Origin: Myxococcales bacterium | GTDB taxonomy: Bacteria > Myxococcota_A > Polyangia > Haliangiales > Haliangiaceae | NCBI GenBank assembly: GCA_016717005.1 | Contig: JADJUF010000037.1 | Coordinates: forward strand, 62,001-126,000 | DNA: 64,000 bases | Direction of reading: 5' to 3' | Part shown: piece after piece, positions 9,244-19,191 of the stretch | Position numbering within the stretch: position 1 is the stretch's first letter | How the letters are laid out: each line of letters starts with the position of its first letter | Program-made: the position numbers and the translations under genes | Notes under the pieces: model-generated | What the model was told of the DNA's origin: nothing | Database searches by the model: none | Seen by the model: the letters and a program-made list of their open reading frames with translations, nothing else

Positions 9244-9558
9244 TCACGCCGGCGGCGAGGTCTTGGGCGCGTGCGGCAGCACCGCCGCGGGGGCGGGCGC
9301 CGGCGCCGCGTCGAACAGGATGCCGACCGCGGTCCGCACCGGCGGTCGCAGGGCGATCGCAGGTGTCGCGGTGAGCGGGGTGACCAGCGCCTGGGCCAGC
9401 GCCGCGCGCACGTCGCACGACAACGCCAGGCTGGCGTCGCACAGCCCGCTCGCCTCGTCGAGCTTCCAGCCCGACGGGTCGGCCGGCGCCGCCGCCGCGA
9501 TCGCCGGCGCGGTCGCGCTCGCGACGATCGCAGCCAGGACCAGACGCAGCGCGGCCAT
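9244..9558 (-). CDS. Small secreted protein, unknown function
   Basis: A 104-residue protein beginning with a signal peptide (MAALRLVLAAIVASATAPAI, then AAAAP as the likely cleavage region). The mature part has two Cys (LCDASLALSCDVR) and an Ala/Pro-rich tail. I chose the ATG at 9558 because it begins the signal peptide; an alternative start at 9594 adds 12 residues. No family recognised. It is co-oriented with, and just downstream of, the epimerase-SRPBCC gene. Confidence 0.55.
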   Translation of the reverse strand: MAALRLVLAAIVASATAPAIAAAAPADPSGWKLDEASGLCDASLALSCDVRAALAQALVTPLTATPAIALRPPVRTAVGILFDAAPAPAPAAVLPHAPKTSPPA

Positions 9559-9604
9559 CGGATCAAACGTGCGCACGGCCCCGCCGGTCGTCAACCCCCG
9601 ATCG

Positions 9605-11083
9605 TCATGACGCGATGCGCAGCACCGGCCGCGGAGCCGCCGCGCGCCCGAAGCGCAGCCGGACGGCGCGACCGCGGTGCGTGAAGATGCGGCGCAGCTC
9701 GCCGGCGATCATCAGGCGGTTGGCCACCGCGCCTAGCGGCCCCAGCGGCGGCGCGTAGTGCACGGTGTCGATCATGATCGTGCGATCGCCGGCGGCCTCG
9801 AACCGGTGCTCGTGCCACCAGCAGGCGTACGGGCCGCGGGCCTGCGAGTCGACGAACCGCGCGCGGCCCGCGGCCGGCGGCTCCCACGCGTCGATCACCG
9901 TGCGCCAGCGCATCGGCACGCCGCTGGCGCGGATGCGGTAGTCGATCACCGCGCCGGCGCCCATGGCGATCGGCGTCGGCGTCGTGATCGTGAAGCCCAT
10001 GTCGGGCGGGGTGATCGCGCCCAGGTTCTCGGCGGCGCAGAAGAACGCGAACACCTCGGCCAGCGGCCGATCGATCACCGTGCGCGCGGTCAGCGTGTAG
10101 CGGGGCGGCCGCGCCGCGAGGTACGCGCTCGTCGGCAGGTCGCGCGGCGTTGGGCCGATCGTCACGGCGGTCGGGTCGCCGGCGAGGGCCTCGGCGACGG
10201 CGTCGTCGAGCCGCGGCCACGCGAACGCGAACCCGACGCGCTCGAGCGCGCGCGGCGCGACCCGCTGACCGCCGAGCACCAGCGGCGCCCGCGCGCCCAG
10301 CGCCAGGCGCACGCCCAGGCGCGGCGCCGACAGCCACGCCGGCCGGCCCAGGGCCGCGCCGACCGCGCGCGCGAGGTCGCGGTTGCGCGCCGGCTCGGGC
10401 GCGACCAGGTTGACCGCGCCGTCGAGGCGCGCGTCGGTGGCCGCGACCACCAGCGCCTCGACCGCGTCGTCGAGGTGGATCCACGGCACCCACTGCGCGC
10501 CGCGCCCGACCGGCCCGCCCAGGCCCCAGCGGAACAGCGGCCGCATCGTCGCGAGCGCGCCGCCCTCGCCGCCCACGACCACGCCGATGCGCGCGCGCAC
10601 GACCCGCGCGCACCGCGCCCGCGCCGCCTCGGCCGCGGCCTCCCAGTCGCGGCACAGCTCGGCCGCGAACCCGGCCCCCGGCGGCGCGGTCTCGTCGACG
10701 ACGTCGTCGCCGCGATCGCCGTACCACCCGACCGCGCTCGCCGACACCAGCACCGGCAGCGGCGTGGCGCGCGCGTCGATCGCGTCGACCAGCTGCCGCG
10801 TCACGCCGATCCGGCTGGCGCGCAGCGCGGCCTTGCGGGCCGCGGTCCACCGCCGGTCGAGGATGCCCTCGCCGGCGAGGTTGATGACCGCGTCGGCGTC
10901 GGCGATCGCGGCGGTGACCGCGGCGGTCGCGGCCAGGGCGACGACCTCCACGTCGGCGCCGACCTTGGCGCGGGCCGCCGCCGGATCGCGCACCAGCGCG
11001 GTGAGCGCGTGGCCGTCGCGCGCCAGGCGCAGGACCAGCGCGCGGCCGATGAACCCGGTGGCTCCGGTGATGACGAATCGCAT
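9605..11083 (-). CDS. TIGR01777-type epimerase fused to an SRPBCC domain
   Basis: A 492-residue fusion. Residues 1-300 are an atypical short-chain dehydrogenase/NAD-epimerase of the SDR39U1/TIGR01777 group: Rossmann motif ITGATGFIGRAL (5-16), NLAGEGILDRRW, and SASAVGWYGDRGDD as the family's Y-region, with WIHLDDAV after it. Residues about 325-490 are an SRPBCC (START-like) ligand-binding domain (TARTVIDRPLAEVFAFFC, then DTVHYAPPLGPLG). Fusions of this type are known; the substrate is not. It is divergent from the NtrC-type regulator with 84 bp between, so shared regulation is possible. Confidence 0.88.
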   Translation of the reverse strand: MRFVITGATGFIGRALVLRLARDGHALTALVRDPAAARAKVGADVEVVALAATAAVTAAIADADAVINLAGEGILDRRWTAARKAALRASRIGVTRQLVDAIDARATPLPVLVSASAVGWYGDRGDDVVDETAPPGAGFAAELCRDWEAAAEAARARCARVVRARIGVVVGGEGGALATMRPLFRWGLGGPVGRGAQWVPWIHLDDAVEALVVAATDARLDGAVNLVAPEPARNRDLARAVGAALGRPAWLSAPRLGVRLALGARAPLVLGGQRVAPRALERVGFAFAWPRLDDAVAEALAGDPTAVTIGPTPRDLPTSAYLAARPPRYTLTARTVIDRPLAEVFAFFCAAENLGAITPPDMGFTITTPTPIAMGAGAVIDYRIRASGVPMRWRTVIDAWEPPAAGRARFVDSQARGPYACWWHEHRFEAAGDRTIMIDTVHYAPPLGPLGAVANRLMIAGELRRIFTHRGRAVRLRFGRAAAPRPVLRIAS

Positions 11084-11167
11084 GAGGCCTTCGATGCCCC
11101 CAGTCCCGGGCCCGTTACCACCGCCCGTGCGCGCGGTCACCGTCGACAGCCCCGGGGCCGCCGTGGT

Positions 11168-12700
<1,533 letters not shown>

Positions 12701-12766
12701 CCGAGCCGCGCGCGGCCGAGCGAATCGCGGTTCGCCAGATCGCCCACGCCAGGGCAGGCTTGCGCC

Positions 12767-13216
12767 ATGGCCCAATCACCGTCCGGCTACGACGTCACCC
12801 GCCTCGTCGACGATCAGGTCGAGCGCCTGGCCGAGGCGCTGACCCCAGCGGAGCGCCACGTCCTCCTGCACCACGGCACCGAGCGCCCGGGCTGCGGCGT
12901 GTTCCTCGACAACAAGCGCGCCGGCACCTACTGCTGCCGGCTGTGCGGGCTGCCGCTGTTCCGCTCGGCCACCAAGTTCGAGTCGGGCACCGGCTGGCCG
13001 AGCTTCTTCGCGCCGTTCGATCGCGCCCACGTCAGCTACATCCACGACGACAGCCACGGCATGCGCCGCACCGAGATCCGGTGCGTGCGCTGCGACGGCC
13101 ACCTCGGCCACGTGTTCCCCGACGGGCCGCCGCCGACCGGCGAGCGCTACTGCCTCAACTCGGCGGCGCTGGGGTTCGTCGACGAGGGCGCGCCCCTGAC
13201 GCCGCGCGAGGCGTGA
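12767..13216 (+). CDS. msrB: Peptide-methionine (R)-S-oxide reductase
   Basis: MsrB, 149 residues, reduces methionine-R-sulfoxide in oxidised proteins. Seen: two zinc CxxC pairs (Cys57/Cys60 and Cys106/Cys109), the SGTGWPSF substrate loop, GHVFPDGP, and the catalytic Cys129 in RYCLNS. No signal peptide, so cytoplasmic. Length and motif order match the family well. It follows the NtrC-type regulator by 66 bp in the same direction; whether they share a transcript is unclear. Confidence 0.96.
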   Translation: MAQSPSGYDVTRLVDDQVERLAEALTPAERHVLLHHGTERPGCGVFLDNKRAGTYCCRLCGLPLFRSATKFESGTGWPSFFAPFDRAHVSYIHDDSHGMRRTEIRCVRCDGHLGHVFPDGPPPTGERYCLNSAALGFVDEGAPLTPREA

Positions 13217-13344
13217 GCGCGCCGACCGCGCCGACCGCTGGATCGATCGATCGCCAAGTCGCCTAGGCAGCTGATGCCCGCGCCGCGCAACCCCGCGCGC
13301 GGCCACGAGCCGCGGCCGGCATGGGCCGTGCAATCCCGCCCAGC

Positions 13345-14211
13345 ATGAAGCGCACCTTGCCCGCCCTCGCGATCCTCATCCTGTCGCTGGCATCCGCCGA
13401 TGTGGCCCTGGCCGATCGCGTCGAGCTCGAGGATCACCTCGGTCAGGCCATGGGCCAGCTCAACCGCCAGGACGTCGGCGCCCTGCGCGAGTATGCCAAC
13501 TGCCGGCAGTCCCTGGCCGCTGCGAAGAAGCTGTTCCGGCGCGGCGACAAGCTGCGCGCACAGGCGTTCGAGCACCACCCGCAGGCGGTCAAGGACGGCG
13601 ACACCTACGCCATCACCGTGGCCGACCTGCCGTGGATGTGCGACGAGATCGATCGCATGGTCGCGCACGCCACGCTGTTCGAGTCGCTGACCATGGCGCA
13701 GAGCTACCAGCGCACCCTCGCGACCAAGCCCGCGCCCGACGAGCGCGCGCACCTCAGCGAGGGCGACGAGTCGCTGGCGCAAGCCACGCGCTGCGCCGCG
13801 GCCGTCGCCGCCGAGGCCGCGCACGGCGCCACCGCGATCGAGTGGAAGGGCGCCTCGATCCCGATCGCCGACGCCACCGGCCTGTGCGAGGCGATCCGCG
13901 CCTGGGGCGACTACCAGAACGCCTCGGGCGAGGCCAACTTCGAGAAGGTCGCGCCGACCTACCGCGCGCTCGGTATCGACGGCGACCGCCTGCGGCTGTT
14001 CGTCGCGAACGAGACCGTCTACTTCCGCGGCAAGCGGTGCGAGAAGCTCGAGGATCCGAAGGCCCTGGCCAAGGCGCGCTACGCGTACCTGTGGCTGGTC
14101 AACGCAGACGACACCCACACGATCCGCAAGTACACGTTCACCGGCAACCGCTACAAGATGGTCGAGAAGACCTTCACGTTCGAGCGGCAGGCCTACGCGT
14201 TCTGCAAGTGA
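13345..14211 (+). CDS. Secreted hypothetical protein, 288 aa
   Basis: An exported protein of unknown function. The ATG at 13345 begins a clear signal peptide (MKRTLPALAILILSLASADV, cleavage near ALADR); an ATG at 13321 would put eight residues before it and is less likely. The mature part is helical and charged, with scattered Cys (NCRQS, WMCDE, TRCAAA, LCEAIRAW, KRCEKL, AFCK) that may form disulfides, and a beta-rich C-terminus (IRKYTFTGNRYKMVEKTFTF). No neighbour suggests its role. Confidence 0.72.
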   Translation: MKRTLPALAILILSLASADVALADRVELEDHLGQAMGQLNRQDVGALREYANCRQSLAAAKKLFRRGDKLRAQAFEHHPQAVKDGDTYAITVADLPWMCDEIDRMVAHATLFESLTMAQSYQRTLATKPAPDERAHLSEGDESLAQATRCAAAVAAEAAHGATAIEWKGASIPIADATGLCEAIRAWGDYQNASGEANFEKVAPTYRALGIDGDRLRLFVANETVYFRGKRCEKLEDPKALAKARYAYLWLVNADDTHTIRKYTFTGNRYKMVEKTFTFERQAYAFCK

Positions 14212-14323
14212 TGCCCGCCCGTGACGCCCGCCCGTGACGGCGCGGTCGCGGCGCCGCGTGACGACCGCGTGACATCGGCGCCGGGGCGATTGACGCCGCC
14301 GGCGCCGTCGCCACGTTGAGGGC

Positions 14324-14596
14324 ATGGCGATCTTCACCGAGGCCCTGCTCGCGGTCAGCCTGATCGGCGCGGCGGCCCACGCGGTCGTGTGGATCGTCCG
14401 CGGCGGCCTGCGGACCCGCGGATCGGCGCCGGCGGACGCGTCGTGGCTGGCGCCAGGACTCTCGGCACCGACCATCTGGGTCGTCGACGCCGCCGCGGCC
14501 CCCGGCGGCGTCTGGCACGCGGCCGGCTGCGGTGACCTCGGCGGCGCCTGGCACGCGGCCGACTGCCATGACCTCGGCGGCGGGCGGCATCACTGA
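14324..14596 (+). CDS. Small membrane protein with a duplicated WHAAxCxDLGG motif
   Basis: A possible 90-residue protein: an N-terminal membrane helix (about 5-25, LLAVSLIGAAAHAVVWIV), an Arg-rich turn, and a tail with an imperfect tandem motif, VWHAAGCGDLGG followed by AWHAADCHDLGG, ending GRHH. The paired His/Cys could bind a metal, which is inference. Third positions are strongly G/C in the first two thirds, supporting coding, but the tail repeat also reads openly on the other strand. No family recognised. Confidence 0.45.
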   Translation: MAIFTEALLAVSLIGAAAHAVVWIVRGGLRTRGSAPADASWLAPGLSAPTIWVVDAAAAPGGVWHAAGCGDLGGAWHAADCHDLGGGRHH

Positions 14597-14704
14597 CCCG
14601 GCGCGGGCCGGTCGTCGTCGACGAGGGCCGCCAGCGGCGCCGACGAGTTGCGGGCGCCGGAGCCCCTTGATACAAGGCCCCATGGTCCAGCCCGCGGTGT
14701 GTTC

Positions 14705-15526
14705 GTGAAAGTGCTGGTCGCGGGTGGCAACGGCTTCATCGGCCGGGCCCTGTGCGCGCGCCTGCGCGAGCTGGGGCACGAGGCGGTGGCCAGCGGCCGC
14801 GGCGACACCGAGGAGCGGGCCGCCGAGGGCGCCGACGCGCTGGTCTGGGCCGCCGGCGGCCGGCCGATCTCGGCCGAGCAGTGCGTCGCCGATCACAGCC
14901 ACGCGGCGGTGCGCACGATCAAGGCCATGCCCGGCCTCCAGCGGATCATCTACATGTCCTCGGCCGAGTCGTACGGCCTGCAGGACGTGCCGTTCCGCGA
15001 GGACGCGACGCTCCTGGGCGCGTCGCCGCTGGGTCAGGCCAAGGCGGCCGGCGAGCACAACGTCGCGGCCACCGCCGGCGCCACGCCGCTGGTGATCCTG
15101 CGCCCGTGCTGGGTCTACGGGGCCGGGCTGGCGCCGTCGACGTTCCTGCCGACCCTGGTCAACCACCTGGCCAACCGCCGGCGCTACGCGATGACCCCAG
15201 GCCAGCAGACCCGCGACCTGATCTACATCGACGACATGGTCCGCGCCCTCGTGCGCGCGCTCGAGCCCGACGCGCCGGCCGGCACCTACAACATCGGCAC
15301 CGGCGTCGAGACCCCGGTGCTCGAGATGGCGCTGACGATCGCCCGGCACGTGCGGCCCAGCGCGATCGCGCTGCTCGACGTCGGCGCCCGCCCCTACCGC
15401 GAGGGCGAGGCCTTCCGGGTCGCGCTCGACGTCAGCCGCGCCAAGGACGTGCTCGGCTTCACGGCCACGGTCGACCTCGAGGACGGCCTCGGCCAGATGG
15501 TCGACGCGCTCGCGCCCGATCGCTGA
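14705..15526 (+). CDS. NAD-dependent epimerase/dehydratase
   Basis: A 273-residue extended SDR. The Rossmann motif is VLVAGGNGFIG (3-13) at the very start, which is why I chose the GTG at 14705 over GTG 14699 or TTG 14648. YMSSAESYG holds the catalytic Ser/Tyr; the expected YxxxK is replaced by a less standard LGQAKAAGE stretch. Later landmarks are LRPCWVYG and DLIYIDDMVRA. Probably acts on a nucleotide sugar or related compound in the cytoplasm. A beta-propeller-like small gene follows. Confidence 0.85.
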   Translation: MKVLVAGGNGFIGRALCARLRELGHEAVASGRGDTEERAAEGADALVWAAGGRPISAEQCVADHSHAAVRTIKAMPGLQRIIYMSSAESYGLQDVPFREDATLLGASPLGQAKAAGEHNVAATAGATPLVILRPCWVYGAGLAPSTFLPTLVNHLANRRRYAMTPGQQTRDLIYIDDMVRALVRALEPDAPAGTYNIGTGVETPVLEMALTIARHVRPSAIALLDVGARPYREGEAFRVALDVSRAKDVLGFTATVDLEDGLGQMVDALAPDR

Positions 15527-15561
15527 TCGAGCTGGCGACCGGCCGCCACCAGTGCGCGGCG

Positions 15562-15789
15562 ATGGTCATCCTGCCCCACGCCCCGATCGCGCTGTCGCCC
15601 GACGGCCGGTGGGTCGCGGCCGGCGAGACCCTGCTCTACCTGTTCGACACCGCGACCTTCGAGCTCGCGGCCACGCTCGCGGTCACCTCGCCGGTCACCG
15701 CGATCACCTTCGTCGACGATCACCAGCTCGCGCTCGGCCACAAGAACGGCGCGGTCGCGCTGGTGGCGCTGGCGTCGACGACCGGCTGA
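15562..15789 (+). CDS. Small WD40-like single-blade protein or fragment
   Basis: A 75-residue reading frame resembling about one and a half WD40/beta-propeller blades: IALSPDGRWVAAGETLLYLFDTATFELAATL and ITFVDDHQLALGHKNGAVALVAL. It is far too short for a propeller, so it is either a remnant or a small stand-alone protein. It starts 36 bp after the epimerase in the same direction. Codon usage looks coding. Confidence 0.5.
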   Translation: MVILPHAPIALSPDGRWVAAGETLLYLFDTATFELAATLAVTSPVTAITFVDDHQLALGHKNGAVALVALASTTG

Positions 15790-16281
15790 GCGCGCCCGAC
15801 CTGCCGCGGGGTGCCAGGTCCTGCCAGTGGCGCCCGCGCCACACACGGTGTCGCCGCGTGTCCACGCGCGCGCCGCGGTGCGCGCGGCCGGTCGCGGCCA
15901 AGCGAGCTCCGACCCGCGCGTGCGCGCCGACGTTGCCCGCCGCGACGCGATCGTCACGCGCGCGATGATCGCGATCACGCGCCAGCCCGACACACGCGGC
16001 GCGATCATCGTACGCGCGACCACGACTGTGCGCGCGTGTGTCAGCCGCGGGCGGGGAATCGTCGACGGTGGTGGCGGCGATCGACCACGTGGACGCCGCG
16101 CGACCGCGCGTCGGCCGCGCGCGCGCGCCTCGGCGTCGGCGCCGGCCGATCGCGCGTTGGCCCGCGACTTGGATGGTGCCGCCGCGACAGCCGGTGGCGA
16201 CGTGTGCGCGCGCGTGGCAGTTCACGCAACCGCGGACGCGTCGCCGGTTCCGAGCTGCACCCCTCCAAGGAGCCCCTCCGC
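15790..16281. other. CGCG-dense 490-bp stretch without a supported gene
   Basis: No reading frame here has the codon pattern of the neighbours. The stretch is crowded with CGCG and GCGCGCG runs and short palindromes, among them CGCGATGATCGCG near 15960 and a partly complementary GCGCGATCATCGTACGCGCG near 16000. CCAAGGAG close to the right end is the ribosome-binding site of the gene at 16282. The rest may be a decayed gene or a leader; I see no defined RNA. Confidence 0.5.
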
Positions 16282-18492
16282 ATGAAACGACTTCTCCTCA
16301 CCGCCTCCCTCCTCGCCCCCCTCACCTCCGTCGTCGCCTGCACCGGCGGCGACGACGTCGCGGTCGTCGATCCCGACGCCCCCGATCTGCTGGCCGGCGC
16401 CGACTTCGTCGCGATCCCGCGCGCCGTCGACCGCGCCGAGGCCGCCGCGCGCCAGGCCAAGCTGACCGCCGCCGGCATGCCGCGCGATCGCCACCGGGCC
16501 GCGCCCGGCCCCACCTTCTACCTGGCGATCAAGAAGTCGGTGCTGGCCGAGCGCTGGTTCCTGTCGGCGTTCCTCGAGCAGTACTTCCCGGGGCAGGTGT
16601 CGTTCGGCGCCGGCGTGTCGCTCGGCACCCGGGTCGTGTCGTTCAAGGTCCAGAACGGCACGCTGTTCGTGTTCGACGCCGACGATCGCCACGCGTCGTC
16701 GTCGGTCTTCGACCCCGACGTGCTGGTCGAGGCCTACCCGCTGGTCGACGACCCCGGCGTCACCAACCTGCCCGGCGCGCACCAGTACGTGTTCATCGAC
16801 CCGGCCGCCGGCCTGAACCGCTTCGACGTGCTCGGCGACTACTTCGGCACCAACCCGTTCCCGGTCCGGTTCGAGGTCGAGCTGTCGTTCCTGCAGAACT
16901 TCCGGAGCATCAGCGACGGCGTCACCTACCAGCAGGTGTTCACCGGCTACTCCGACGTGCCGCTCGGCGACGGGCAGATCGAGCCCGACGCGTTCCGCGG
17001 CTCGGGCACGCTCGGCCTGGCGTTGCGCCGCTACCACGAGGGCAGCAACTACGTGCCGGTCGAGCTGCCGTGGCAGGAGCACTTCTTCCGCAGCGACGCC
17101 AGGCTGGTGCCGGGCACCGGCGGCGTCGCCCAGACCGCCGCGCACTGGGACATCTACCCGGGCATGCAGCCGATCGAGTGGGTGATCTCGCCGGCGCTGG
17201 CCCAGCTCGACGCGACCCCGGCCTACGCCGACGCCGACCTGGTCGGCGCGGTCGAGCGCGGCATCGAGGGCTGGAACGCGGCGTTCGGGTTCGAGGTGTT
17301 CCACGCCCGGGTCGCGACCGCGACCGAGTCGTTCGGCCAGGACGACAGGAACTACGTGATCTTCGATCCTGATCCGTCCCTGGGCTACGCGTTCGCCAAC
17401 TGGCGCACCAACCCCAACACCGGCGAGATCCGCGGCGCCAGCGTGTACTTCGGCGGCGCCTGGGTCGACCGGTTCGGGTTCGACGACGATCCCGCCGAGG
17501 CCGGCAGCGGCGGCGCGCCGGTGCGTCCGAGCGTGCCGCCCCCGCCCCGGATGGTCGGGCTGCGCTGGGCCGGCGTGACGTCGGCGCCGCTGTGCGTGCT
17601 GACCGCCGGCGCCGATCACGATCACCTGCGGCCGCCGACCGCCGGCGCCCAGCTGACGGCCGGGCAGAAGCTCGAGGCCTACGTCGCCAACATGATCACG
17701 CACGAGATCGGCCACGACCTCGGCCTGCGCCACAACTTCAAGGGCTCGCTGGTCGCGCCGTACTCGTCGTCGGTGATGGACTACACCGACTTCGAGACCC
17801 GGATCGCCCAGGCCGAGCAGCCCGGCAGCTACGACGTCGGCGCGGTCCGGTACCTGTACGGGCTCGACGCCGACCTGCCGACCGAGCCGTTCTGCACCGA
17901 CGAGGACCTCGGGCTCGATCCCGACTGCCAGCAGTTCGACACCGGCGCCGACCCGCTCGCGTCGACCTGGCAACCGCGCTGGGAGCTCCTGCGCGAGTTC
18001 TTCACCCGGTTCGGCGTCGACGGCTCGTGGCTGTTCTACCTGCGCGCGTACGCCGGCGGCACCTACGACCACGCCCAGCACGGTGACGCCGACGCGGCGA
18101 ACCGCGCGCTCGACGTCATCCTCGCCGACGTCGGCGTCCCGCTCGACCCTGCGCTCCTGGCCGACCCGGGCTTCATCGCCGGCGGCGCCGACCTGATGCT
18201 GGGCGCGGTCCTGGCCGAGCTGGGCCCGGCGCCGAGCTGGGCGATCGCCGCGCGCATCGACGATCAGCTGGTCGGCGTGCTGATCGACGGCGACGGCGTG
18301 CGCAGCTACGCCAGCCGGCGCGCGGTGGTCGACGTGCTCCACGGCCGCCAGACCGCCGACGCGCTCGAGCTGCTGCTGGCGGCGCGCGCGACGATCGCCG
18401 CCGAGCTGCCCGGCCTGGCCGGCACCGACGCGACGCTCACGCGCGACCTGCTGGCGCGCATCGACCGCGCCACCAGCCCGTACTTCGAGTGA
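16282..18492 (+). CDS. Zinc-dependent metalloprotease lipoprotein
   Basis: A 736-residue exported protease. The N-terminus is a lipoprotein signal (MKRLLLTASLLAPLTSVVAC, Cys20). The catalytic zinc site is HEIGHDLGLRH, with His474, His478 and His484 and Glu475 as general base, followed by a VMDY Met-turn (SSVMDYTDFE): a metzincin-like arrangement. The long N-terminal region (beta-rich, with SFKVQNGTLFVFDADDRH and FRSISDGVTYQQVFTGYSDV) resembles bacterial zinc-dependent metalloproteases annotated as DUF5117/DUF4953, from memory. The CCAAGGAG site 9 nt upstream fixes the ATG. Acts outside the inner membrane; substrate unknown. Confidence 0.9.
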   Translation: MKRLLLTASLLAPLTSVVACTGGDDVAVVDPDAPDLLAGADFVAIPRAVDRAEAAARQAKLTAAGMPRDRHRAAPGPTFYLAIKKSVLAERWFLSAFLEQYFPGQVSFGAGVSLGTRVVSFKVQNGTLFVFDADDRHASSSVFDPDVLVEAYPLVDDPGVTNLPGAHQYVFIDPAAGLNRFDVLGDYFGTNPFPVRFEVELSFLQNFRSISDGVTYQQVFTGYSDVPLGDGQIEPDAFRGSGTLGLALRRYHEGSNYVPVELPWQEHFFRSDARLVPGTGGVAQTAAHWDIYPGMQPIEWVISPALAQLDATPAYADADLVGAVERGIEGWNAAFGFEVFHARVATATESFGQDDRNYVIFDPDPSLGYAFANWRTNPNTGEIRGASVYFGGAWVDRFGFDDDPAEAGSGGAPVRPSVPPPPRMVGLRWAGVTSAPLCVLTAGADHDHLRPPTAGAQLTAGQKLEAYVANMITHEIGHDLGLRHNFKGSLVAPYSSSVMDYTDFETRIAQAEQPGSYDVGAVRYLYGLDADLPTEPFCTDEDLGLDPDCQQFDTGADPLASTWQPRWELLREFFTRFGVDGSWLFYLRAYAGGTYDHAQHGDADAANRALDVILADVGVPLDPALLADPGFIAGGADLMLGAVLAELGPAPSWAIAARIDDQLVGVLIDGDGVRSYASRRAVVDVLHGRQTADALELLLAARATIAAELPGLAGTDATLTRDLLARIDRATSPYFE

Positions 18493-18496
18493 GCGA

Positions 18497-19126
18497 TCAC
18501 CGGCGGCGGTAGCCGAGCAGCGCCGCCGCCAGCCAGGTGTACGTCACCACCAGCGCCGCGCCGCCGACGACGTCGCCGACGAAGTGCGCGTTGGTGGCCA
18601 GGCGCGACGCCGACGCGAACACCGGCACCGCCAGCAGCGGCACGCCCACACGGGGCCACGCCACCGCCAGCGGCAGCGCGATCGACAGGTAGTGGCCGGT
18701 GTGGCCCGACGGGAACGCGATGCCGCCGGCGTACCAGAAGGTGTCGTCGCCGCCGCGCGCGAGCCACGCGCTCGGGCGCAGGCGGCCCAGGCCAGGCTTG
18801 AGCTCGAGCAGCGTCAGCTTGGTGGCGACGTGGACCAGCGCGAGCAGGCCCAGGCCGCGCGCGTGCCGCCGCAGCGGCGGCGCGATCAGCGCGAGCGCCG
18901 CAGCGCCGACGATCACCGCCGTCGGCAGCCACTTCCACCAGGTCAGGCCGGTGGCGCGATCGAGCGCGGCCAGGCACGCCTGCCACTGCGGCAGCGGCTC
19001 GATCGTCGCCAGGTAGCGCGCGACCGGCTGATCGAGCGCGACGATCGCGAGCGCGGTGGCGGCGGCGAGCCCGAGCGCGAGCGGCGGCAGCGCGCGGGTG
19101 ACACGGGCGGAGGTCAGCGAGCACAC
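18497..19126 (-). CDS. PAP2-family membrane phosphatase
   Basis: A 209-residue multi-pass membrane protein of the PAP2 (phosphatidic acid phosphatase/haloperoxidase) family. The three signature motifs are present: KPGLGRLRP, PSGHTGH and SRLATNAHFVGD. About five hydrophobic helices surround them. Such enzymes remove phosphate from lipid phosphates, including undecaprenyl pyrophosphate. I chose GTG 19126 because the first membrane helix follows at once; a start further upstream is possible but the sequence there looks noncoding. It converges on the metalloprotease gene (4 bp apart). Confidence 0.88.
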   Translation of the reverse strand: MCSLTSARVTRALPPLALGLAAATALAIVALDQPVARYLATIEPLPQWQACLAALDRATGLTWWKWLPTAVIVGAAALALIAPPLRRHARGLGLLALVHVATKLTLLELKPGLGRLRPSAWLARGGDDTFWYAGGIAFPSGHTGHYLSIALPLAVAWPRVGVPLLAVPVFASASRLATNAHFVGDVVGGAALVVTYTWLAAALLGYRRR

Positions 19127-19191
19127 CGGCCGAGCGTGCCGCGCCGGGTCGGCCGCGGCCAGTCGAACCCGCCGCCGGATCGGCGCCGGCC

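Noticed and set aside
15811..16281. N-terminal extension of the metalloprotease gene back to 15811
   Set aside because: It would precede a clear lipoprotein signal and a good ribosome-binding site at 16282.
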